Positions 8,677-16,442 of a stretch of 31,929 bases of DNA are shown here, one piece after another (the stretch's first letter is position 1; every line of letters begins with the position of its first letter). The stretch spans positions 1-31,929 of the forward strand of contig CAXSFU010000039.1 of NCBI GenBank assembly GCA_964236695.1. Reading direction: 5' to 3'. Made by a program: the position numbers and the translations under genes. Below the pieces are notes generated by a model, which ran no database searches, was not told the DNA's origin, and saw only the letters and a list, made by a program, of their open reading frames with translations. This DNA comes from CAXSEF01 sp964236695 (lineage in GTDB: Bacteria > Pseudomonadota > Alphaproteobacteria > Acetobacterales > Acetobacteraceae).

Positions 8677-8764
8677 GGCGGGCATCGACGCCCCGGGCGG
8701 GCGAACCTTCCAGCCCCGCCCGCTGCCCGCGATCTGCTGCCGACGGCGGACACTCGCGCCTCCA

Positions 8765-8991
8765 GAGGGTGTCATTGACCTGACATCCCCGATTTCTTGC
8801 AGCATAGCAGGAAGCAAGCATGTTCTTTCTTGAAAGAAAGAACCAAAGAACTTTTGCTCTTTGGACAACGGAACCACCCGCACGCACGGATCTTCATGGA
8901 TAAAGTATTTTTATTTCTTTTTCTACAGAGAAAGAAGATTCTTGTCTTCTTGTCTGAGGCAACGAGCTGCCACGAGGTTCATAACAGCCTC
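8765..8991 (+). mobile_element. M1: 227-bp miniature inverted-repeat element
   Basis: The left end GAGGGTGTCATTGACC (8765-8780) and the reverse complement of the right end, GAGGCTGTTATGAACC (8976-8991), match at 12 of 16 positions. The inside is AT-rich and holds two near-perfect palindromes: 8822-8843 (arms GTTCTTTCTT / AAGAAAGAAC) and 8915-8936 (arms TTCTTTTTCT / AGAGAAAGAA). It encodes no transposase. TAG follows the right end (8992-8994). A second copy of exactly the same length lies inverted at 10255-10481. The size, terminal repeats and lack of coding content fit a MITE mobilised by an IS; an IS5-type parent is my guess from the ends. Confidence 0.7.
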
Positions 8992-9088
8992 TAGCCGCCT
9001 CCCATCCGGCATGCCAAGGTTGCAGAAGACAGGCGCCGCGCAACCATCGTTCAAACGGCCGGGACGGCCGCCTACCCGGGAGAACGGC

Positions 9089-10255
9089 ATGCTGGTGGGG
9101 ATCTTCGGACGCCATCCTATCCCGCAGCCCGGGTTCATGGGCGTGATGTCGCTGTTCGAGGCGATCTACCTGTCCCGCCAGGGCCACGAGGTCGAGCTAC
9201 TGCTGCCGTTCCCCGACCCGGCCGCGCTCGCGTCGTTCCTGCACACCCACCGCCTCGCCGGGCTCGACCGGCTGGAGCAGTACAACGGCTGCTTCCAGGT
9301 CCGCCCCCTGTTCACCGGCCAGGCGCTGGAGCGCCGCTACGACGCCATCATCTACCAGTCGTACGAGGCCGCCGACTTCCCCGCCTACTTCCCGGTCCTG
9401 CGCCAGGCGGCGCGCATCCTCACCAAGAACTTCCCCAAGTTCGTGCCCTCCGCGCGCAACGCCTTCCACGAGACCGTGGTGTCCTCGTTCCGCACCTTCG
9501 ACGTGGTGGCCTGCGCGCTGCGCGACGACGTCGTCGAGCTGCAAACCAGTGCCCGCTTCTGGGACACCCACGGCGCCCAGGTCGCCTACGTGCCGCGCGG
9601 CGCCGATCCCGTGATGCTCCATCCCGGCCGCAAGCCGGGGGCGCGGCCCACGATCGGCCTGGAGATCCCCTTCACCGCCGACGGCCGCGCCGCGATCGGC
9701 TTCTACGTCGAGCCGATCCGACGCCTGCGCGCCATGGTGCCGGAGCTGCGCGTGCTCACGCTCGGCTCCGCCCCGCATCCTGAGATCGAGTCCGAGCACC
9801 TCCATTTCGGCCGCTTCGACACGATCTACGAGAACTTCTTCAACGAGATCTGGCTCTACCTCATCATGGACTACGCGCGCTCCCCGGTGCACGTCACCGC
9901 GCCGGTGCAGCAGCTGCACCCCGGCGGCTGGTCGGCGCGCGCGATCTACGAGGTGCAGAACATCGAGGCGCAGATGTCGGGCGCGGTGATCGTCGGCCAC
10001 CCGCGCAACACCATCCCCGAGCTGCTGCAGCCCGGCGCCAGCGCCCTGCACTTCCGCGACTACGACGACGCGGCCGCGCTCGCCGCCCTGATGCGCGCCG
10101 GCCTCGACGACTTCGCGGCGCTGAGCCGCTGCGCGCGGCGCTGGGCGGTGGAGAACTTCACCTGGGAGCGCTGCATGACGCTGTGGTCCGACGCCCTCGC
10201 GCGCGCGGTGCCGATCTGCGAGCGCAACGGATCGCCGCCGGGTCGTGGCTCATAG
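9089..10255 (+). CDS. GT4-like glycosyltransferase bracketed by M1 and M2
   Basis: A 388-residue protein that begins MLVGIFGRHPIPQPGFMGVM, a typical GT-B N-terminal strand and loop, and reaches a donor-side region near ~287 (YEVQNIEAQMSGAVIVGHPR then NTIPELLQPGASALHF), consistent with a GT4-like transferase. The middle (VVACALRDDVVELQ, VPRGADPVMLHPG) also fits. ATG 9089 is chosen because GGGAG at 9078-9082 lies 6 nt upstream; the frame stays open back into M1, but that part translates repeat DNA and is not credible protein. The stop TAG at 10253-10255 uses the first base of M2, so the extreme C-terminus (after ...PICERNG) may have been set by the insertion. Donor and acceptor cannot be predicted. 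Confidence 0.82.
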   Translation: MLVGIFGRHPIPQPGFMGVMSLFEAIYLSRQGHEVELLLPFPDPAALASFLHTHRLAGLDRLEQYNGCFQVRPLFTGQALERRYDAIIYQSYEAADFPAYFPVLRQAARILTKNFPKFVPSARNAFHETVVSSFRTFDVVACALRDDVVELQTSARFWDTHGAQVAYVPRGADPVMLHPGRKPGARPTIGLEIPFTADGRAAIGFYVEPIRRLRAMVPELRVLTLGSAPHPEIESEHLHFGRFDTIYENFFNEIWLYLIMDYARSPVHVTAPVQQLHPGGWSARAIYEVQNIEAQMSGAVIVGHPRNTIPELLQPGASALHFRDYDDAAALAALMRAGLDDFAALSRCARRWAVENFTWERCMTLWSDALARAVPICERNGSPPGRGS

Positions 10256-10481
10256 AGGGTGTTATGAACCTCGCAGCAGGTCGCCGCTTCGTGCGAGAAG
10301 GCAAGACTCTTCTTTTTCTGGAGAAAAAGAAGCAAAAAGACTTTGCCCATGGGGTTCCGGACGCGCAGGCGGCTCCCGAGCCCAATGGGCAAAAGTTCTT
10401 TGGTTCTTTCTTTCAAGAAAGAACATGCTTCCTTCCTGCCGTGGCCCAGAACATCGAGGCTGGCAGGTCAACAGCAGTCGC
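10255..10481 (-). mobile_element. M2: second 227-bp miniature element, inverted relative to M1
   Basis: Reading the reverse strand, M2 follows M1 along its length: the same 22-bp palindrome (10403-10424; arms GTTCTTTCTT / AAGAAAGAAC) and the same second palindrome, here perfect (10309-10332; arms CTTCTTTTTCT / AGAAAAAGAAG). One end is GAGGGTGTTATGAACC (10255-10270). The other end (10466-10481) keeps only GGTCAA clearly, 10 of 16 positions overall, so it is worn. The length equals M1 exactly when measured between the same landmarks. TA at 10253-10254 abuts the conserved end, as expected for a TA target duplication. The ribosome site of the next gene starts only 7 nt beyond it. Confidence 0.68.
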
Positions 10482-10496
10482 GAGCGCGGAGGCAAG

Positions 10497-11072
10497 ATGC
10501 TGCAGCCCGCGATGAGCGCCGAGGAGGTGGTCCTGCTCCGCGCCTTCCTGTCCTCCTGCGACCGCTACGTCGAGTTCGGCGCGGGCGGCAGCACCGTGCT
10601 GGCCGCAACGCTCGTCGGGCGCCACGTCATCGCCACCGACTCCGACCCAGCCTGGCTCGACCGGGTGCGCGACGCCTGCCGCGACGCGGCGACCCCGGTG
10701 GTGCCGGAGCTGGTGCATGCCGCGATCGGCCCCACGGCGGAATGGGGCCACCCCGCCGGCGCCGGCTCGCGCGCGCTCTGGCCCGCCTACCACGAGACGG
10801 TGTGGAACAGGACGCGCGCGCGTGACGCCGACCTGTTCCTGGTGGACGGCCGGTTCCGCGTCGCCTGCGTGCTGCGCGTGCTGCTGGAGGCCTCTGCGGA
10901 CGCGTTGGTGGCGATCCACGACTTCGGGGTGCGGCCGGAGTACGACCCCGTGCTCGGCTTCGCCCGCCCGATCTGCGCCGCCGGGACCCTGGCGGTGCTG
11001 CGCAGGCGGGGCGACTTCGACCCGCGCAGGGCCGCCGACTGCCTGCGCACGCACGCCCACGATCCGTGCTGA
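10497..11072 (+). CDS. small SAM-methyltransferase-like protein
   Basis: A 191-residue protein with a Rossmann-type start: YVEFGAGGSTVLA (~24-36) as the glycine-rich loop, HVIATDSDPAWLDRV as the acidic second strand, a segment IGPTAEWGHP, and ADLFLVDGRFRVACVLRVLL (~111-130). This pattern (EFG.GGST, DSD..W, IGPT.EWG.P, DGRFRVAC) matches a class I methyltransferase-like family common in alphaproteobacteria; the substrate is unknown to me. ATG 10497 has GGAGG at 10488-10492, 4 nt upstream. M2 ends just before, so the native promoter, if any, has been displaced or supplied by M2. It is followed after 40 nt by the hydrolase-like pair and may be cotranscribed with it. Confidence 0.72.
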   Translation: MLQPAMSAEEVVLLRAFLSSCDRYVEFGAGGSTVLAATLVGRHVIATDSDPAWLDRVRDACRDAATPVVPELVHAAIGPTAEWGHPAGAGSRALWPAYHETVWNRTRARDADLFLVDGRFRVACVLRVLLEASADALVAIHDFGVRPEYDPVLGFARPICAAGTLAVLRRRGDFDPRRAADCLRTHAHDPC

Positions 11073-11112
11073 CGCGCCTCGCTTGCCGCCCGTCGGCGCG
11101 GGAGGGCGCGCC

Positions 11113-12627
11113 GTGACGATCCTGCAGCCGCTGGCCGACCGGCTGGCGGCGTGGCGCTTCGGCGACGCGCCGCCGCTGACGGAGGGCGCCGTCGCCCGCC
11201 ACTTCCGCCGCCAAGGGTGGGAGGTCGCCCGCAAGTACGACCGCGACATCGCGCTGTTCGCCCGACACGGGGACATGGGCCTGTTCGGGGTCTGCCTCAG
11301 CCCCGGCGGCCCGAGCCATTCCCTGCTGGCGCGCCTGCCGCAGCTCGCGGCTGCGCACCACGTCACGATGCTGGTGCTGTCCGGGACCGATCCCGCGCAG
11401 GACAGGCTCGACACCGCGCTCGACAAGGGCGTGGTGCTGATGCGCTGGCCCGACCTCGACGACCTGGCGGCCCGGGTGGAGCAGGTGCGCAGCCACCGGG
11501 AGGCAGCGCTGAGGCTCGCCAAGCGGCAGCGCGACCCGGGCCCGCCCCGGCCCAGCCGCTCGATCGCGCTGCCGCTGGGCGAGGCGCAGCGCGCGGCCGG
11601 CTTCCTCGTGCAGACCGAGCACGTGTCCTGCTGGTTCGTCGACCGTGGCGGCGACACGCTGCTCGCGACCTTCGCGCAATGGGGCAGCGACCCCGACCGG
11701 CCCACCCGCTGGGGCGAGAACCTCGGCCGCGTGGCCGGCCTCAGCAGCCTCGGTTTCGAGACCAGCAGCCCGAACTGGTTCCCGGAGGAGGACATGCGCG
11801 AATGCCTGGAGACGGCCCGGGCCGTGCTCGGCGCTCGCTTTCCCACGCGCCTGCTGGTGGGCGCGAGCCAGGGCGGCCACGCCGCGATCCGCCACGGCGC
11901 GGCGCTTGCGGCGACGGCGGTGCTGGCGTTCTCGCCCGCCTACTCGATCGACCCGGTGCTGTTCCGCGACAGCCGGTTCTCCCCGCGCTACCGCCCTGCG
12001 CTGAACTCGGGGATGCACGTGGCGCCGGGCGACGTCGCCGGCCGGGTCGCCGTGGTGTTCGACCCGTGCGACGCCGACGACCCGGGGCAGGCCGCGCTGC
12101 TGCGCGAGGCCCTTGCGACGGCCCACGCCTCGCCGGTCCTGCTGCCTCTCCCCTTCTCCGGCCATGGCGCGGGCCATCTCCTGGCGCGTCCCGGCACGGT
12201 GCTCGCCATGCTCGACGCCTGCCGGTCCGGCGACGCGGCCGCCCTGCGCCACGCGGCGGCGCAGGCGCGGGCCCATCCGATGCGCGCCTACCTGATGGCG
12301 CTCTGGCTGGCGGAACGCCGCCCCGCCACCGCCCACGCGCTGTTCGTGCGTCACCGCGACGCCCCGCCCGGCACGGAATGGCGCCACGTCTGCTACCGCC
12401 TGGCGCAGGCGGGCCTGGCCGGGAAGGTGCTGGGCTGGCTCGGCGCGATCGCCGCCGCGGACCCCGGCAACGCCGAGCTGCTCGCCTCGCTCGCCCTGGT
12501 CGCCGCCCGCGCCGATGCCCCCGACGAGGCCCGCACGGCGATCCTGGCCGCCCTGCGCCTGCAGCCGGAGGACGAGCGTTTCGTGCACATCAGGGACAGC
12601 GTGCTCGGCCTCGCCGGCCCGGCATAG
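11113..12627 (+). CDS. hydrolase-like protein A with N-terminal extra domain
   Basis: A 504-residue protein without a signal peptide. Residues ~150-420 look like an alpha/beta-hydrolase: SCWFVDRGGDTLLATF early strand, SSPNWFPEEDM, nucleophile elbow GASQGGHAA (Ser252), FSPAYSIDPV, an acidic turn DPCDADDPG and GHGAGHLLA as the likely His loop. The last ~100 residues form helical pairs, TPR-like (PGNAELLASLALVAARADAP). Residues ~1-130 are a separate domain (RRQGWEVARKYDRDIALFAR) not present in the next gene. GTG 11113 has GGAGGG at 11101-11106. The next gene is a clear paralogue of the hydrolase part, so the pair arose by tandem duplication. Likely a cytoplasmic esterase or acyltransferase acting on a glycan or its precursor; the substrate is unknown and enzymatic activity is inferred only from motifs. 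Confidence 0.7.
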   Translation: MTILQPLADRLAAWRFGDAPPLTEGAVARHFRRQGWEVARKYDRDIALFARHGDMGLFGVCLSPGGPSHSLLARLPQLAAAHHVTMLVLSGTDPAQDRLDTALDKGVVLMRWPDLDDLAARVEQVRSHREAALRLAKRQRDPGPPRPSRSIALPLGEAQRAAGFLVQTEHVSCWFVDRGGDTLLATFAQWGSDPDRPTRWGENLGRVAGLSSLGFETSSPNWFPEEDMRECLETARAVLGARFPTRLLVGASQGGHAAIRHGAALAATAVLAFSPAYSIDPVLFRDSRFSPRYRPALNSGMHVAPGDVAGRVAVVFDPCDADDPGQAALLREALATAHASPVLLPLPFSGHGAGHLLARPGTVLAMLDACRSGDAAALRHAAAQARAHPMRAYLMALWLAERRPATAHALFVRHRDAPPGTEWRHVCYRLAQAGLAGKVLGWLGAIAAADPGNAELLASLALVAARADAPDEARTAILAALRLQPEDERFVHIRDSVLGLAGPA

Positions 12628-12648
12628 CCCCGGGCGGGGCCGGAACCG

Positions 12649-13728
12649 ATGCTTCTCCACGACTCCGAGCACATGGAGCTGCACTTCGTGGACCGCGGCG
12701 GCGAGCGGCTGCTGCTGACCTTCAACGAGATGGGGCTGCGCGCCGACGGCAGGCGGTTCTGGGCCGACACCCTTGCCGAGCGCCTGGGCCTGAGCGTGGC
12801 CGGCTTCGTGTCGCGCCGGCCGAACTGGTTCCCCGCCGCGGACACGCTTCGCGCCGTCGCGGCGCTGCGGCCGCATGTCGCCGGCCGCTTTCCCGAGCGC
12901 GTCGCCTACGGCCTCAGCCAGGGCGCCAGCGCGGCGCTCCGCTTCCGCCGCGAGCTGGGCGCCACGGTCGTGCTGGCCTTCTCGCCGCAGGCTTCGATCA
13001 ACCCCGCCGACATCGTCGACGACCGCTTCCTGCGCTACTTCGACCCGGCGCTGCACCGCGACATGATCCCCTCCGATGCCCCCGACGAGGGCCGGGCCGG
13101 CGCCAAGCCCTGGCCGATCCCCGCCTATGTCATCCACGATCCGCGCAACGACCTGGACGCCCGCCATGTCGCACTGATCGGCGCGCGCATGGCGATCGTG
13201 GCGTTCGCGCTGCCGTTCGTCGGGCATTCCTCGGCGGTGCCGTTCGCCAACACCGCCACCATGCGGCCGCTGATCGAGGCCGCGCTGCGCCGCGACGTCG
13301 CGGCGATGCGCGCGATCTGCGTCGCCGCCCGGCGCCGCTCGCCCAGCCGCGCCTACACGCTGTGCCACGCCTCGCACGCCCGCCGCCCCGCCGCGACGCT
13401 GCGCATCTTCCGCGCGCAGCGCGACGCGAGCCCGCGCGAGAGCTGGTGGCTGATCGCGCGCCTGCTCGCGCTGCAGGGCCTCGGCTGGGAGGTGATCGGC
13501 TGGCTGCTGGAACGCGCCGCCACCTCGCCCGGCAACGCGGAGATCCAGGCCTGCGTCGCCATGGCCGCGATCGAGCTGCAGGACCGCCGCATCGCCCGGC
13601 GTTTCGCGGCGGCGGCGACAGCGCTCGACCCCGCGCACCCGACCTGGCGCTGGGTGCAAGGCCGGGCCGACGCGATGCCTGCGGACGCGGACCCCGACCG
13701 CGCGCCGGACGCGCCGCGCGCCGCATGA
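12649..13728 (+). CDS. hydrolase-like protein B, paralogue of protein A
   Basis: A 359-residue protein sharing with its neighbour the strand LHFVDRGGERLLLTF, the motif RRPNWFPAADTL, the nucleophile elbow YGLSQGASAA (Ser90), FSPQASINPADI, an acidic turn HDPRNDLDA and a His loop VGHSSAVPFA. The Ser-Asp-His order fits an alpha/beta-hydrolase. It lacks the N-terminal domain of protein A but has the same helical C-terminal part (PGNAEIQACVAMAAIELQD). ATG 12649 lies 21 nt after the previous stop, so the two are probably one transcript. No signal peptide is seen. Divergence between the two copies is large outside these blocks, so they likely have different substrates or form a heteromer. The tail is Ala/Asp/Pro-rich. 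Function is unknown beyond the fold-level reading. Confidence 0.72.
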   Translation: MLLHDSEHMELHFVDRGGERLLLTFNEMGLRADGRRFWADTLAERLGLSVAGFVSRRPNWFPAADTLRAVAALRPHVAGRFPERVAYGLSQGASAALRFRRELGATVVLAFSPQASINPADIVDDRFLRYFDPALHRDMIPSDAPDEGRAGAKPWPIPAYVIHDPRNDLDARHVALIGARMAIVAFALPFVGHSSAVPFANTATMRPLIEAALRRDVAAMRAICVAARRRSPSRAYTLCHASHARRPAATLRIFRAQRDASPRESWWLIARLLALQGLGWEVIGWLLERAATSPGNAEIQACVAMAAIELQDRRIARRFAAAATALDPAHPTWRWVQGRADAMPADADPDRAPDAPRAA

Positions 13729-14054
13729 CCCGCCTCGCCCGGCCACCACACAGCCGCAGAACGGGCCGACCCATGCCGCCCTTCCGTCCCTGCCACGCCC
13801 GCCCGTCCCGCGGCGCAGGACGAAAAGGGTCCGCAATGTCCTGTCCGGCGAGACGATTCGGGGCCGCCGCGCCGCAACTGTCCTGCCGCGCAGGACATCA
13901 CGCCCGCGCCCGGGCCGCCGGAAGGCGCCGGACCTGCGCCCCGCGCGGCACGTCGCCCGCCGCACTTCGGCCGAGGTACGCCTGGGCCGAAGTGCCGGGC
14001 CGTGGCATGTCGGGGTGCCGCGGCCGATCCGACGGCGCCGCCAGGAGATCGCCC
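13729..14054. other. intergenic stretch with clustered GTCCTG inverted pairs
   Basis: 326 bp without a gene. It holds two inverted pairs of one hexamer: CAGGAC 13816-13821 with GTCCTG 13838-13843, and GTCCTG 13880-13885 with CAGGAC 13891-13896. The second pair is part of a perfect 8-bp hairpin (13879-13897, loop CGC). No T-run follows, so a simple terminator is unlikely. I found no convincing sigma70 promoter. Confidence 0.45.
13879..13897. promoter_or_regulatory. 8-bp palindromic hairpin upstream of the S9 peptidase
   Basis: Arms TGTCCTGC (13879-13886) and GCAGGACA (13890-13897) are perfectly complementary around a CGC loop. It could be an operator or an mRNA hairpin about 160 nt before the peptidase start. 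Function inferred. Confidence 0.35.
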
Positions 14055-16232
14055 GTGCGCCTCGCCCCCGCCCTCGTCCCGCTCCTTCTCGTCGCCGCCA
14101 CGGCGGCCTTTGCCCGCGCCGCGCCGCCGCCCGCGTCGCCTGCGTCGTCGCCGGCCCGGCCGCTGCACGTGTTCGGCACGCTCGCCCTGTCCCCGGACGG
14201 GCGCCACATCGCCTCGATCGAGACCGACGATTTGCCCGCAGAGACCCGTCCGCCGGTGCGGCTGCTGATCCGCGACCTCGACGGCGCCGCCGCGACCGTC
14301 CGGCTGCCCTGCGCCGGCCGCGACGGCTGCGTGCCCTCGTCGCCGAGCTGGAGTGCCGACGGGCGCGAGCTCGCCTTCCTGCTGGAGCAGCCGGGCGGGG
14401 CCGCCACCGCGATCGAGGTCGTCGCCCCCGGGGGCGGCACGCCGCGCCAGGTGCTCGCCTTCCCAGGACCGCTCTCCGGCCTGCGGCACGGCCCGGGCGA
14501 CCGCCTCGCCGTGCTCGCCACCCCGCACGCCCACAAGCGCGCCGGCGCCACCGAGGCGGCCGCCCCCCTGGAAGGCGAGGTCGGCGCCGACCCGGACGAG
14601 CAGCGCATCGCCGTGGTCGAGCACGGTGTCCTGCGCCTCGTCTCGCCGCCGGGCCTCTACGTCTACGAGTTCGACTGGCGCCCGGACGGCGGCTTCGTGG
14701 CCACCGCGGCGCCGGGCGACGGCGACAGCCAGTGGTGGGTCGCCCGGCTCTGGGCGTTCGATCCGTCCGGCGCGGCGCGCGTGCTGTTCGCCCCCGGCCC
14801 GCGCGAGCAGCTCGCCTCGCCCAAGGTCTCGCCCGACGGGCGCAGCGTCGCCTTCATCGGCGGCTGGATGAGCGACTTCGGGTCCACCGGCGGCGACGCC
14901 TTCCTGCTCGCGCTGCCCGACCCACCACGGCCCGGCCCCGCCGCGGCGGGAGCCCCCACGCCCGGCAGCGCCACGCCAGGCGCCGACGCGCCCGAGACCC
15001 CCGTACCCGAGAACCCCGCGCCCGGAACCCTCGCGTCCGGAACTCCCGCACCCGTTCCTCCCGCGTCCGGCGCCTCCGCGCCGGCGACGCCCGCGCCGGT
15101 GGACCTCACGCCGGACCTGCACGCCAGCGTCACGGCGATCGACTGGCGCTGCGGCGACGGCCTGACCGCGGTGATGCTCGCCGGCGGCACCACGGAGGTG
15201 GCGGCGCTGTCGCCCGGCCAGGCGCCGCGCACCCTGTGGTCCGGCAAGCGCGTGCTGTCCGCCGGCGGCTGGAACCCCTCGCTGTCGTGCGGCCCGCACG
15301 GCTCGGCCGCCGTCGCACAGAGCTTCGCCGACCCGCCGGAGCTGGTCGCCGGCCCGATCGGCGCGTGGCGCACCCTGACCCGCGCCAACCAGGGCCTCGC
15401 CCCGGCCGGCACCGCGCGCTCAATCACCTGGCGCAGCGACGGCCTCGACGTGCAGGGCTGGCTGCTGGAGCCTGCCGTCCCCGACGCACAGACCGCCGCG
15501 AAGGGCGCGGCGGCCTCCGCCCCGCCCGCCCCGCCGCCCCGGCCGCTCGTCGTCGACGTGCATGGCGGCCCGCAGGCGGCGGCGCTGCCCCTGTTCGCGT
15601 CCACGCGCGGCACGCTGCGCGCCCTGCTCGACCAGGGCTGGGCGGTGATCGAGCCGAACTACCGCGGCAGCTTCGGCGGCGGCGAGGCCTTCGCCACGGC
15701 CAGCATCGGCGATCTCGGCGGCGGCGACTGGCGCGACGTGCTCTCGTCGATCGACGCCGCGGCGCGCGCCACCCCGATCGACGCGCACCGGATCGGCATC
15801 ACCGGCGGCTCCTACGGCGGCTACATGGCGATGTGGGCGGTGACACAGACCCGGCGCTTCGCCGCGGCGGTCGCGGTCGCCGGCGTGTCGGACTGGCTGT
15901 CGATCGAGGGCGAGGCGCCGCAGGCCGGCTCGGACCCGGTCAGCTTCGGCGGCTCGGTGTACGACAATCCAGAGCCGTACCTGCGCGCCTCGCCGATCAC
16001 CCACATGCCCGGCGTGTCCACCCCGGTGCTGCTCGCGGTCGGCGACCGCGACGTCGAGTGCCCGCTGCCGCAGAGCCAGGAGTTCCACACCGCGCTGCAG
16101 GCGCTGGGCGTGCCCACCACGCTGGTCGTGTACCGCGACGAGGGCCACGCCCTGCGCCGCGAGGCGGACCGCGACGACCTGCGCCGCCGCACCCTCGCCT
16201 GGTTCCACCGCTTCTTCCTCGACGCGCCCTGA
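14055..16232 (+). CDS. exported S9-family prolyl-oligopeptidase-like peptidase
   Basis: A 725-residue serine peptidase. The N-terminus MRLAPALVPLLLVAATAAFA followed by RAAPPP is a clear Sec signal peptide, so it works in the periplasm or outside. Residues ~35-480 are WD/PD40-like propeller repeats (LALSPDGRHIASIET, PSWSADGRELAFLL, KVSPDGRSVAFIGG). The catalytic alpha/beta-hydrolase domain follows: HGGPQAA oxyanion region, nucleophile in GGSYGGYM (Ser586), GDRDVECP (Asp666) and DEGHAL (His698). Order and spacing fit the S9C/acylaminoacyl-peptidase type. A low-complexity Pro/Ala/Thr insertion (~295-350) interrupts the propeller and looks like a flexible linker. GTG 14055 has AGGAGA at 14043-14048. 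It probably trims peptides; a link to the glycan genes is positional only. Confidence 0.88.
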   Translation: MRLAPALVPLLLVAATAAFARAAPPPASPASSPARPLHVFGTLALSPDGRHIASIETDDLPAETRPPVRLLIRDLDGAAATVRLPCAGRDGCVPSSPSWSADGRELAFLLEQPGGAATAIEVVAPGGGTPRQVLAFPGPLSGLRHGPGDRLAVLATPHAHKRAGATEAAAPLEGEVGADPDEQRIAVVEHGVLRLVSPPGLYVYEFDWRPDGGFVATAAPGDGDSQWWVARLWAFDPSGAARVLFAPGPREQLASPKVSPDGRSVAFIGGWMSDFGSTGGDAFLLALPDPPRPGPAAAGAPTPGSATPGADAPETPVPENPAPGTLASGTPAPVPPASGASAPATPAPVDLTPDLHASVTAIDWRCGDGLTAVMLAGGTTEVAALSPGQAPRTLWSGKRVLSAGGWNPSLSCGPHGSAAVAQSFADPPELVAGPIGAWRTLTRANQGLAPAGTARSITWRSDGLDVQGWLLEPAVPDAQTAAKGAAASAPPAPPPRPLVVDVHGGPQAAALPLFASTRGTLRALLDQGWAVIEPNYRGSFGGGEAFATASIGDLGGGDWRDVLSSIDAAARATPIDAHRIGITGGSYGGYMAMWAVTQTRRFAAAVAVAGVSDWLSIEGEAPQAGSDPVSFGGSVYDNPEPYLRASPITHMPGVSTPVLLAVGDRDVECPLPQSQEFHTALQALGVPTTLVVYRDEGHALRREADRDDLRRRTLAWFHRFFLDAP

Positions 16233-16398
16233 TCACCCGATCGCGACGGAACGCAGGCGCGCGGCGGGCGCTACGACGGCAGGCAGGACCCCGGAGCTCT
16301 GCTCCCGGCTTCCGCCAGGCGCCCGCCTCCGGGAACCCTCGCCGGGACCAGTGGCCCTTGCCCGCAGGTCCGCCGGCGTCTCGGCCCGCGGCGGGTTT

Positions 16399-16422
16399 GG
16401 GGCAGGGTCCTGGTCCTGCCCC
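16399..16422. promoter_or_regulatory. hairpin just upstream of the SDR gene
   Basis: Arms GGGGCAGG (16399-16406) and CCTGCCCC (16415-16422) pair perfectly over an 8-nt loop, ending 20 nt before the SDR start. It may affect translation or terminate readthrough from the peptidase; no T-run follows. The rest of the 16233-16442 gap shows nothing else I can name. Confidence 0.35.
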
Positions 16423-16442
16423 CCACGCACAGGAGTCGGTTC

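Noticed and set aside
8861..9088. N-terminal extension of the bracketed glycosyltransferase
   Set aside because: It translates M1 repeat DNA, and a good ribosome site marks ATG 9089.
11113..11500. Possible PD-(D/E)XK nuclease reading of the hydrolase protein's N-terminus
   Set aside because: DRDIALFAR could start such a motif, but the E-x-K part is missing (GVCLS), and context is glycan-related.
10627..13965. 1112-codon open frame on the reverse strand
   Set aside because: Antisense to the methyltransferase-like and hydrolase-like genes, which have ribosome sites and family motifs.
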